Position numbers and translations under genes: made by a program. From contig NZ_JACVWU010000031.1 of NCBI RefSeq assembly GCF_014596915.1, positions 1 through 64,000 on the forward strand: a DNA stretch of 64,000 nt. Reading direction: 5' to 3'. The DNA is from Streptomyces sp. TRM68416. Lineage in GTDB: Bacteria > Actinomycetota > Actinomycetes > Streptomycetales > Streptomycetaceae. Under the pieces are notes generated by a model. It made no database searches. It had not been told where the DNA came from and worked only from the letters and a program-made list of their open reading frames with translations. Positions 47,645 through 55,089 of this stretch are shown one piece after another (within the stretch, counting starts at the first letter, position 1; every line of letters begins with the position of its first letter).

Positions 47645-47944
47645 TCAGGTACGGGCGCCCTCGCCGGCCTCACGGTCGGCCGTTTCCTCGGCGGACTGCT
47701 GCTTGTCGGCGGACTGCTGCTTGTCTTCGGATTGCTGCTTGTCGTCGGATTGCTGCTTGTCGGCGGACTGCTGCTGAGGAATCCCGACGCCGTCGGCGGC
47801 CTCGGCGTCGGTGGCTTCGCGCGCCGCCGGCTCCTTCGCCTCCGCCGCCTCGGTTTCGGCCGTCACGTTGTCGGCCTGTGTCTCGGCGGTCGACGTCTCG
47901 TCCGTCGCCTTCGGCCTCCGAAAAAGTCTTGCCAAAACGCCCAT
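47645..47944 (-). CDS. Small acidic protein with Gln/Ser/Lys hexapeptide repeats
   Basis: 99 aa, family not recognised. Residues 1-12 are basic and partly hydrophobic (MGVLARLFRRPK), followed by a long Glu/Thr/Ala-rich disordered stretch and four to five tandem hexapeptides of the form DKQQSx. No enzyme motif and no full membrane segment. GGAG lies five bases before ATG 47944. The amphipathic N-terminus could tether it to membrane or partner. It heads a two-gene unit with the antitoxin-like gene and is divergent from miaA. Confidence 0.72.
   Translation of the reverse strand: MGVLARLFRRPKATDETSTAETQADNVTAETEAAEAKEPAAREATDAEAADGVGIPQQQSADKQQSDDKQQSEDKQQSADKQQSAEETADREAGEGART
47693..47779. repeat. 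18-bp tandem coding repeat
   Basis: GGACTGCTGCTTGTCGGC repeated at 47693, 47711, 47729 and 47747, with a fifth, partial copy at 47765. Read on the minus strand each unit encodes six residues of the Gln/Ser/Lys array. Copy number is likely variable. Confidence 0.9.
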
Positions 47945-48114
47945 GACCACTCCATACGTTACTCGTGCGGGCGAATTCCCGCGTCGTCCGGTGCGTCCGT
48001 TTGCGCCGCCCGGATCGCCGCCTCCGCGAATCGGCGGGGCGAACCACGCAACTGGCAACGACGCCGGACACGCGCCGTCACGTAACTCGTTCGAGGCCAC
48101 CCCGTGAGGTTTGC

Positions 48115-48120
48115 GAGACT
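48115..48120 (+). promoter_or_regulatory. -10 box for leaderless miaA
   Basis: GAGACT ends six bases before GTG 48127. Confidence 0.42.
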
Positions 48121-48126
48121 GGGGCG

Positions 48127-49065
48127 GTGAGCAGCGCACCCTCCGCCCCCCGTGTCATCGCCGTCGTCGGCCCCACCGCGGCCGGAAAGTCCGATTTGGG
48201 AGTCTTTCTTGCTCGGCATCTCGGGGGCGAAGTCGTCAACGCCGACTCCATGCAGCTCTACCGGGGGATGGACATCGGCACCGCCAAGCTGACGCCCGAG
48301 GAGCGCGCCGGCGTCCCGCACCACCTGCTGGACATCTGGGACGTGACGGTCACCGCCTCGGTCGCGGAGTACCAGCGACTCGCCCGGCAACGGATCGACG
48401 CCCTGCTCGCCGAGGGCCGCTGGCCGATCCTGGTCGGCGGCTCCGGTCTGTACGTCCGCGGGGCCGTCGACAACCTGGAGTTCCCCGGCACCGACCCCGA
48501 GGTCCGGGCCCGGCTGGAGGAGGAGCTCACCCTGCGCGGCTCCGGCGCGCTGCACGCCCGCCTCGCCGCCGCCGACCCCGAGGCCGCGCAGGCGATCCTG
48601 CCCAGCAACGGTCGCCGTATCGTTCGCGCCCTTGAGGTGATCGAGATCACCGGCAAGCCGTTCACGGCCAACCTCCCCGGACACGACTCGGTCTACGACA
48701 CCGTGCAGATCGGCGTCGACGTGGCCCGCCCCGAGCTCGACGAGCGCATCGCGCGCCGGGTCGACCGGATGTGGGAGGCCGGCCTCGTGGACGAGGTGCG
48801 CGCACTGGAGGCGTGCGGCTTGCGCGAGGGGCGCACGGCGTCGCGCGCGCTCGGCTACCAGCAGGTGCTCGCGGCGCTCGCCGGGGAGTGCACCCTGGAG
48901 GAGGCCCGCGCCGAGACCGTACGTGCCACCAAACGCTTCGCGCGCCGCCAGGATTCATGGTTCAGGCGCGATCCGCGGGTGCACTGGTTGAGTGGGGCTG
49001 CGGCGGATCTCACAGAACTTCCGCACCTCGCACTGGCGTTGGTCGAACGACCGGTTACAGCCTGA
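48127..49065 (+). CDS. miaA: tRNA dimethylallyltransferase MiaA
   Basis: 312 aa. P-loop VVGPTAAGKSDLGVFLARHL, NADSMQLYRGMDIGTAKLTP (substrate-binding), VPHHLLDIWDV, LVGGSGLYVRGAVDNLEFPG, and ASRALGYQQVLAALAG near the end. It transfers a dimethylallyl group to A37 of tRNAs reading UNN codons; MiaB then adds the methylthio group. Only UNN codons benefit, and in Streptomyces these include the rare TTA leucine codon used in developmental genes, so the enzyme is known to affect development. GTG 48127. Confidence 0.97.
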   Translation: MSSAPSAPRVIAVVGPTAAGKSDLGVFLARHLGGEVVNADSMQLYRGMDIGTAKLTPEERAGVPHHLLDIWDVTVTASVAEYQRLARQRIDALLAEGRWPILVGGSGLYVRGAVDNLEFPGTDPEVRARLEEELTLRGSGALHARLAAADPEAAQAILPSNGRRIVRALEVIEITGKPFTANLPGHDSVYDTVQIGVDVARPELDERIARRVDRMWEAGLVDEVRALEACGLREGRTASRALGYQQVLAALAGECTLEEARAETVRATKRFARRQDSWFRRDPRVHWLSGAAADLTELPHLALALVERPVTA

Positions 49066-49167
49066 TCACGTCATGGCATCGGGACGCTCCGGCCGCCATC
49101 GCGGCCTGCGGTGCCGTGCCATCATCGAGCTTCGATCGACCAAGTGGAGTCCGAGTTGGGAGGGCGC

Positions 49168-49677
49168 GTGGCGATGGAGGCCGGCCCTCGTGACACCGCA
49201 CAAGGCACCGAGCCCGTCACCGGCGACAGTGGCGAACCGGAGCAGGACGGCGACCGTCTGACCCCGGACGGACCCGACGAGACGCCCGACGGCGTGACCG
49301 ACGACGGACCCGAGCCCGAGGAGATGTTCGCGGGCGGGCCCGAGGTCGAGGTCGAGCTGCGTCCGCAGCGGCGCATGCGCATCTGGCAGCTCGCGCCCAT
49401 CGTGGCCCTGGCCGCGGTCGGCTCCCTGATGTTCGCCTTCCCGCTGGCCTTCGACTTCGGCGACAGCGGCGCCGTGATCGCCATGCTGGGCCTGCTGATC
49501 TCCTCGTGCGCGGCGGGCTGGGGCATGATGGCCGCCCGCCGCGTCGGCTACACCTGGCCGGGGCTGCCGCAGCGCGGCTCGGGACGCAGACCGGACTGGC
49601 GGGTCGTGCTGGCGTACGTGGTGATGGTCGCCGCGGTGGTCGTGCTGGCCGTGTGGCGGGTGGCGCGGCTGCGCTGA
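49168..49677 (+). CDS. Membrane protein of unknown function
   Basis: 169 aa. After about 70 acidic, disordered residues (Glu/Asp/Pro/Gly-rich) come three membrane helices: IVALAAVGSLMFAFPLAF, VIAMLGLLISSCAAGWGM and VVLAYVVMVAAVVVLAVW. The family is not recognised; similar genes sit between miaA and dapF in other streptomycetes as I remember. GGGAGGG lies directly before GTG 49168; ATG 49174 two codons later is an equally good start. Confidence 0.75.
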   Translation: MAMEAGPRDTAQGTEPVTGDSGEPEQDGDRLTPDGPDETPDGVTDDGPEPEEMFAGGPEVEVELRPQRRMRIWQLAPIVALAAVGSLMFAFPLAFDFGDSGAVIAMLGLLISSCAAGWGMMAARRVGYTWPGLPQRGSGRRPDWRVVLAYVVMVAAVVVLAVWRVARLR

Positions 49678-49707
49678 GCCGCTGGGGCGGGGCTGCGCCG
49701 AGCCGTC

Positions 49708-49767
49708 GTCTGTACGGCGTGCGGCGCGGCTGCCCTGAGTGGTCTGTACGGCGTGCGGCGCGGCTGC
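49708..49767. repeat. 26-bp direct repeat upstream of dapF
   Basis: GTCTGTACGGCGTGCGGCGC followed by GGCTGC occurs at 49708-49733 and identically at 49742-49767, a 34-bp period. The second copy ends about 40 bp before the dapF -10 box. Confidence 0.88.
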
Positions 49768-49806
49768 TGGCAGGCGTCCCTTGTCGGGGCTGTCGGTGGC
49801 GCACCG

Positions 49807-49812
49807 TACGAT
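49807..49812 (+). promoter_or_regulatory. -10 box for leaderless dapF
   Basis: TACGAT ends six bases before ATG 49819. The intervening CGAGGA contains a weak ribosome-site-like GAGG too close to be useful. Confidence 0.5.
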
Positions 49813-49818
49813 CGAGGA

Positions 49819-50694
49819 ATGAGCACGCGCGCGCGGATCGCCTTCCTCAAGGGCCACGGCACCGAGAACGACTTCGTGATCGTCCCGGACCCCGAGAACG
49901 CCGTAGACCTGCCCCCGGCCGCCGTCGCCGCCCTGTGCGACCGCCGCGCCGGCATCGGCGGTGACGGACTGCTGCACGTCGTACGGTCCGCCGCGCACCC
50001 CGAGGCCAAGGACATGGCGGCCGAGGCCGAGTGGTTCATGGACTACCGCAACGGCGACGGCTCGATCGCGGAGATGTGCGGCAACGGCGTACGCGTCTTC
50101 GCGCGCTACCTGCAGCACGCCGGGCACGTGACCGAGGGCGACCTCGCCGTCGCCACCCGAGGGGGAGTCAAGACCGTGCACCTCGCCAAGGACGGTGACG
50201 TCACCGTCGGCATGGGCCGGGCGCGCCTCCCGGAGGGCGAGGTCACGGTCGGCGTCGGCGAGCGCAGCTGGCCCGCGCGCAACGTGAACATGGGCAATCC
50301 GCACGCCGTCGCCTTCGTGGACGACCTCGCGCACGCCGGGGACCTGCGCTCCGCGCCCCGGTTCGGCCCGGCCTCCGCCTACCCGGACGGGGTCAACGTC
50401 GAGTTCGTGGTCGACCGGGGCCCCGGGCACGTCGCGCTCCGTGTGCACGAGCGCGGAGCCGGCGAGACCCGTTCGTGCGGCACGGGCGCGTGCGCCGTCG
50501 CCGTGGCCGCGGCCCGCCGGGACGGCGCCGACCCGGCGGTCACCGGCACCCCCGCGACGTACACCGTCGACGTGCCCGGCGGCACCCTGGTGATCACCGA
50601 GCGGCCCGACGGCGAGATCGAGATGACCGGACCCGCGGTGATCGTCGCCGAGGGCGAGATCGACGGTGATTGGCTGGAATCGTTCGCTCGCTGA
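49819..50694 (+). CDS. dapF: Diaminopimelate epimerase DapF
   Basis: 291 aa. Converts LL- to meso-diaminopimelate in lysine and peptidoglycan synthesis. The two catalytic cysteines lie in AEMCGNGVRVFARYL and ETRSCGTGACAVAV. GHGTENDFVIV and CDRRAGIGGDGLL are further family signatures, and NMGNPHAVAF is the substrate loop. Streptomyces walls use LL-diaminopimelate, so this enzyme feeds lysine synthesis in particular. Leaderless start likely. A direct repeat lies just upstream. Confidence 0.97.
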   Translation: MSTRARIAFLKGHGTENDFVIVPDPENAVDLPPAAVAALCDRRAGIGGDGLLHVVRSAAHPEAKDMAAEAEWFMDYRNGDGSIAEMCGNGVRVFARYLQHAGHVTEGDLAVATRGGVKTVHLAKDGDVTVGMGRARLPEGEVTVGVGERSWPARNVNMGNPHAVAFVDDLAHAGDLRSAPRFGPASAYPDGVNVEFVVDRGPGHVALRVHERGAGETRSCGTGACAVAVAAARRDGADPAVTGTPATYTVDVPGGTLVITERPDGEIEMTGPAVIVAEGEIDGDWLESFAR

Positions 50695-50997
50695 GCGGGG
50701 CGACGGCAGCGCGTCGGCGGGTCGGACAACCGGTCGGCCCAGGTGGGGCCGGTTCGGCAGCCCTCTTGGGAGGCGTGGGAAGCACGACCGGCCGCGGGGC
50801 GCATGGCGTGAAACCGTAAACCTGCGAACCTTCGCTCGAATGGGTGATCCGTTTCACGCTCGGCGAGAGGCGGTCGGCCGGGCGTGGTGGGCTCGGTAGC
50901 ATCAAGCACCGGCCCGGACGGGGGACCGTTGCCAGTCCCCTGAGCCGTGTCCGCCATGGGGCACCCCGTCCGCCGGTCCACGCAGCCGGAGGTGCCC
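50695..50997. other. Upstream region of the RSH gene
   Basis: 303 bp without a gene. TAGCAT at 50897-50902 could be a -10 box about 95 bp before the start codon. CGAAC-CTTC-GCTCG at 50825-50838 differs by one base from the CGAAC-N4-GTTCG SOS consensus. The ribosome site GGAGGTG is at 50988-50994. Confidence 0.42.
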
Positions 50998-53109
50998 ATG
51001 AGTGCGGAGGCCACGAACCCCGCGACGCCAGGTCCGGTAGCAGGGGCGCGCTGGCGGGCGCGGATCGACCTGCGCCGACTGGGCCGGGCCGCGCTGCTCG
51101 GCCCCGCCGCCCGCGACCGGCTGCCCGACGCCATCGGCCACGTCGTCGAGGCCCACCGCGCCCACCACCCCGACGCCGACCTCGATCCCCTGCGCCGCGC
51201 CTATGTGCTGGCCGAGTCCTCGCACCGAGGCCAGATGCGCAAGAGCGGCGAGCCGTACATCACGCACCCGCTCGCGGTGACCCTGATCCTCGCCGAACTC
51301 GGCGCCGAGACCACGACCTTGACCGCCTCCCTGCTCCACGACACCGTCGAGGACACGGACGTGACGCTCGATCAGGTCGGCGAGCAGTTCGGCGAGGAGG
51401 TGCGCTTCCTCGTGGACGGCGTCACCAAGCTGGAGAAGGTCGACTACGGTGCCGCCGCCGAGCCCGAGACCTTCCGCAAGATGCTCGTCGCCACCGGCAA
51501 CGACGTCCGCGTGATGTCGATCAAACTCGCCGACCGGCTGCACAACATGCGCACCCTCGGCGTCATGCGCCCCGAGAAACAGGCCCGCATCGCCAAGGTG
51601 ACCCGGGACGTGCTGATCCCGCTCGCCGAACGGCTCGGCGTCCAGGCCCTGAAGACCGAACTGGAGGACCTGGTCTTCGCGATCCTCCACCCCGAGGAGT
51701 ACGAGCACACCCGCGAGCTGATCGTCGACAACGCGTCCCGCACCGACGACCCCCTCGCCGAAGTCGCCGACGAGATGCGCACCGTCCTGCGCGACGCCGA
51801 CATCCAGGCCGAAGTCCTCATCCGGCCACGGCACTTCGTCTCCGTGCACCGCGTGGCCCGCAAGCGCGGCCGGCTGCGCGGCGCCGACTTCGGTCGGCTG
51901 CTGGTCCTGGTGGCCGAGGACGCGGACTGCTACGGCGTCCTGGGCGAGCTGCACACCTGCATGACGCCCGTGGTCGCGGAGTTCAAGGACTTCATCGCCG
52001 TACCCAAGTTCAACCTGTACCAGTCGCTGCACACCGCGGTCGCCCGCGAGGACGGCCAGGTCGTCGAAGTCCTCATCCGCACCCACCAGATGCACAAGGT
52101 CGCCGAGGCCGGCGTCGTCGCGCTGGGCAATCCCTACGCTCCTCCTTCGGAGGAGCAGTCCGCCGCCGGCGAGGGCGAGCGCATCGACCCCACGCGCCCC
52201 GGCTGGCTCTCCCGCCTCCTCGACTGGCAGGAGGCCGCGCCCGACCCCGACACCTTCTGGTCCACGCTCCGTGAGGACCTCGCCCAGGACCGCGAGATCA
52301 CCGTCTTCCGCCCGGACGGCGGCACGCTCGGCCTGCCCGAGGGGGCGACCTGTGTGGACGCCGCCTACGCCCAGTACGGCGAGGACGCGCACGCGTGCAT
52401 CGGCGCCCGCGTCAACGGCCGGCTGGCGACCCTGAGCACGGTCCTGAAGGACGGTGACACCGTCCAGCTCCTCATGGGGCAGGACCCGGCCTCCGAGCCC
52501 TCCAGGGAGTGGCTGGAGCACGCCCACACGCCCGCGGCACGCATCGCCATCCAGCGGTGGCTCGCCTCCCACCCCTCGCCCGAGGGCGGCGAGCAGCGGT
52601 CCGAGGAGACCGCGCCGTCACCCCGGCCCGCCGCGGAGGTACCGGCCGTACGCCCCGCCGCCAACGTCGTCGTCGACCAGCCCGGCGCCACCGTACGGCT
52701 CGCCGGCTGCTGCACCCCCGTACCGCCCGACGAGGTCACCGGATTCTCCGTCCGCGGGGGAGCGGTGACCGTGCACCGCGTGGAGTGCGCCGCGGTGGCG
52801 CGCATGAAGAGCGCGGGGCGCGCGGAGATCGGCGTGCGCTGGGGCGACACCACCGAGTGCCGGGTCACCCTGCTCGCCGAATCGTTCGTCCGCCCGCACC
52901 TGCTGGCCGACCTCACCGAGGCGATGGCCCTCGAAGGCGCGGAAATCGTCTCGGCGACGGTCGAACCCCCCACCCAGCAACAGGTCCGCCACACCTACAC
53001 CGTCGAACTCCCGGACGCGGCACGCCTGCCCGACCTGATGCGCGCGATGCGCAATGTGGCGGGCGTGTACGACGTGAGCAGGGCGCAGCCGCAGACGGGG
53101 CAGTTGTAG
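50998..53109 (+). CDS. rshA: RelA/SpoT homologue (RSH), probably hydrolase-dominant
   Basis: 703 aa in standard order: HD hydrolase (about 40-200), synthetase-like domain (about 220-350), TGS (about 430-500), RIS zinc-finger-like CCTPVPPDEVTGF, and C-terminal ACT. The HD metal and catalytic residues are all present (YITHPLAV, LLHDTVEDTD, KLADRLHNMR). The synthetase domain looks weakened: in place of the usual Lys/Ser/Tyr-rich G loop (RIKS...Y..K) there is EVLIRPRHFVSVHRVARKRG, and the AAHW motif after VLIRTHQMHKVAEAG reads VVALG. In S. coelicolor the gene next to dapF is rshA. GGAGGTG lies just before ATG 50998. Confidence 0.92.
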   Translation: MSAEATNPATPGPVAGARWRARIDLRRLGRAALLGPAARDRLPDAIGHVVEAHRAHHPDADLDPLRRAYVLAESSHRGQMRKSGEPYITHPLAVTLILAELGAETTTLTASLLHDTVEDTDVTLDQVGEQFGEEVRFLVDGVTKLEKVDYGAAAEPETFRKMLVATGNDVRVMSIKLADRLHNMRTLGVMRPEKQARIAKVTRDVLIPLAERLGVQALKTELEDLVFAILHPEEYEHTRELIVDNASRTDDPLAEVADEMRTVLRDADIQAEVLIRPRHFVSVHRVARKRGRLRGADFGRLLVLVAEDADCYGVLGELHTCMTPVVAEFKDFIAVPKFNLYQSLHTAVAREDGQVVEVLIRTHQMHKVAEAGVVALGNPYAPPSEEQSAAGEGERIDPTRPGWLSRLLDWQEAAPDPDTFWSTLREDLAQDREITVFRPDGGTLGLPEGATCVDAAYAQYGEDAHACIGARVNGRLATLSTVLKDGDTVQLLMGQDPASEPSREWLEHAHTPAARIAIQRWLASHPSPEGGEQRSEETAPSPRPAAEVPAVRPAANVVVDQPGATVRLAGCCTPVPPDEVTGFSVRGGAVTVHRVECAAVARMKSAGRAEIGVRWGDTTECRVTLLAESFVRPHLLADLTEAMALEGAEIVSATVEPPTQQQVRHTYTVELPDAARLPDLMRAMRNVAGVYDVSRAQPQTGQL

Positions 53110-53421
53110 CGGGGGGCGTGCGCGGGCGGGCGTGGCGCATGCGACTGCGGTTCGGCAGCGCGCCCCAAAGGGGCGCGGGGAACTGCGCGACCAGCCACGA
53201 CGTGTCCGCAGACGAATGACGACACATCGCGGCACTTCCCGTGGAGCGTCCGACTCGGCGCGACCGCGAGCAGGCGTGCTGCTCGCGGCGTCCGCGGCAC
53301 TGAACGCCCGCGTCGCCCACCACCGCGGGAGCCGTGAACCGTCCGCCCACCACGACCCCGTTCGGGTGGGCCGGTCGCGCGCCGCCGCGGCCTCGCCCGC
53401 CCGCGCTGGTAGCCGTGGTCC
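53110..53421. other. Intergenic region after the RSH gene
   Basis: 312 bp. It holds copy A of the dispersed element (53143-53241), including its strong hairpin. From 53242 to 53421 I see only the likely promoter region of the peptidase gene, with no convincing boxes. Confidence 0.5.
53143..53241 (+). repeat. Dispersed intergenic element, copy A
   Basis: About 99 bp: GACTGCGGTTCGGCAGCG, a perfect 8-bp hairpin CGCGCCCC-AAA-GGGGCGCG (53159-53177), GGGGAACTGCGCGACCAGCC, and CGACACATCGCGGCACT. It matches copy B at 39621-39743 in the opposite orientation. The hairpin probably also acts as terminator of the RSH gene. Confidence 0.85.
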
Positions 53422-54918
53422 ATGCCGCACACCCCCCGCCGGAAGGCCCTCGCCCTCCTCGCCTCCGCCTGCGCCGTCTGCCTGCTCGCCGCGAGCGCCC
53501 CCGCCGAGCCCCTCGGCATCGGCGACCGCCTCTTCCCCCACCTCGGCAACCCCGGCTACGACGTGGCGTCGTACGACCTCTCCTTCACCTATCCCGGCAG
53601 CAACAGCGAGCCCCTGCAGGCCGTCACCACCATCGACGCCTGGACGACGGCCGACCTCGACCGGGTCAACCTCGACTTCGCCCACGGGAAGGTCCAGTCC
53701 GTGGAGGTCGACGGGGAGCCCGCCGCCTTCGCCACCGCAGGCGAGGACCTCGTCGTCACCCCCGACGAGCCGCTGCCCGACGGCAGCTGGATGCGGATCA
53801 CCGTGCGCCACACCAGTGACCCGGTGCCCGCGGAGGACCGCGACGGCGGCTGGGTGCGCACCGCCGACGGACTCGCCATGGCCAACCAGGCCGACGCCGC
53901 CCACCTGGTCTTCCCGTGCAACGACCACCCCTCCGACAAGGCGATGTTCACCATCCGGGTCACCGCGCCCAACGGCTACACCGCCGTCGCCAACGGCCTG
54001 GCGGCCGGCGCGGACCGCTCGGGCCGGACGACGACATGGACGTACCGCACGCAGCACCCGATGGCCACCGAGCTCGCGCAGGTCTCCATCGGCCGCTCCA
54101 CGGTCGTACGCCGCACCGGACCGCACGGGCTGCCCCTGCGGGACGTCGTGCCCACCAAGGACCGCGAGCGCCTCGAACCGTGGCTGGAGAAGACGCCCGA
54201 GCAGATCGCGTGGATGGAACGGAAGGTCGGCCGGTACCCCTTCGAGACGTACGGCCTGCTCATGGCTGATGTTTCCACCGGCTTCGAGCTGGAGACGCAG
54301 ACGCTGTCCCTCTTCGAGATGGGGCTGTTCACCGAGCCCGCCTACCCCGCCTGGTACGTCGAGTCGATCATGGTGCACGAGCTGGCCCACCAGTGGTTCG
54401 GCGACAGCGTCAGCCCGCGCACCTGGTCCGACCTGTGGCTCAACGAGGGACACGCCACCTGGTACGAGGCCCTCTACGCGGAGGAGACGGCGAACCGGCC
54501 CCTGAAGGCGCGGATGAAGGCCGCGTACGGCGCCTCCGACCGCTGGCGCGCCGCCGGCGGACCCCCGGCCGCGCCCAAGGCCCCCGACCCCGGCCACAAG
54601 ATCAGCATCTTCCGCCCGAACGTCTACGACGGCTCCGCACTCGTCCTGTACGCCCTGCGCCAGGAGATCGGCCGCCCCGCCTTCGAGCGGCTGCAACGGG
54701 CCTGGGTGAGCCGCCACGCGGACGGCGTCGCCACCACCGAGGACTTCGTCTCCCTCGCCTCGAAGATCGCCGGACGCGACCTGCGCGGCTTCTTCCAGGA
54801 CTGGCTGTACGGCGAGAAGACGCCGCCGATGCCCGGCCACCCGGACTGGGAGGCGGTCGCGCCGGTGAAGGCCGCCACCGGGTCCACGGCAGCCGCCACC
54901 GCGGAACAGGGGCGGTGA
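53422..54918 (+). CDS. Secreted M1-family zinc metallopeptidase
   Basis: 498 aa. A signal peptide (RRKALALLASACAVCLLAAS) is followed by the beta-rich N-domain of aminopeptidase-N-like enzymes (DVASYDLSFTYPGSN). The catalytic zinc site is ESIMVHELAHQWFGD, with HEXXH, and the third ligand is in WLNEGHATWYE. The substrate-amino-group GxMEN motif is replaced by a STGFELETQTLSLF segment, so a true aminopeptidase activity is uncertain. It is about half the size of PepN and lacks the large C-terminal helical domain. ATG 53422 is the natural start. It stands alone between the RSH gene and hflX. Confidence 0.9.
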   Translation: MPHTPRRKALALLASACAVCLLAASAPAEPLGIGDRLFPHLGNPGYDVASYDLSFTYPGSNSEPLQAVTTIDAWTTADLDRVNLDFAHGKVQSVEVDGEPAAFATAGEDLVVTPDEPLPDGSWMRITVRHTSDPVPAEDRDGGWVRTADGLAMANQADAAHLVFPCNDHPSDKAMFTIRVTAPNGYTAVANGLAAGADRSGRTTTWTYRTQHPMATELAQVSIGRSTVVRRTGPHGLPLRDVVPTKDRERLEPWLEKTPEQIAWMERKVGRYPFETYGLLMADVSTGFELETQTLSLFEMGLFTEPAYPAWYVESIMVHELAHQWFGDSVSPRTWSDLWLNEGHATWYEALYAEETANRPLKARMKAAYGASDRWRAAGGPPAAPKAPDPGHKISIFRPNVYDGSALVLYALRQEIGRPAFERLQRAWVSRHADGVATTEDFVSLASKIAGRDLRGFFQDWLYGEKTPPMPGHPDWEAVAPVKAATGSTAAATAEQGR

Positions 54919-55005
54919 ATAAAGCGGTGACGAGACGACTCGTGCCGTGCGACCATCTTCAGGTCGGCGCGGCACGGGACACGGGAATCTCCCGGGGTAC
55001 TCGTG

Positions 55006-55066
55006 CGTTGAGAGTGGTGGCGCAGCAGATCAGAGAGCTTCGCTTCCGCTCTGTAGCCGCTCAACG
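55006..55066 (+). promoter_or_regulatory. Nested stem-loop in the hflX leader
   Basis: Outer arms CGTTGAG (55006-55012) and CTCAACG (55060-55066) enclose an inner CAGAG/CTCTG hairpin (55031-55053). The structure ends 15 bases before the AAGGA ribosome site of hflX, so it may affect ribosome access. Its function is inferred from position only. Confidence 0.35.
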
Positions 55067-55089
55067 GAACCCAACGACGTAAGGACCCA

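Noticed and set aside
47693..47779. Short regular repeats that could look like a CRISPR or binding-site array
   Set aside because: They are an 18-bp in-frame coding repeat with no spacers.
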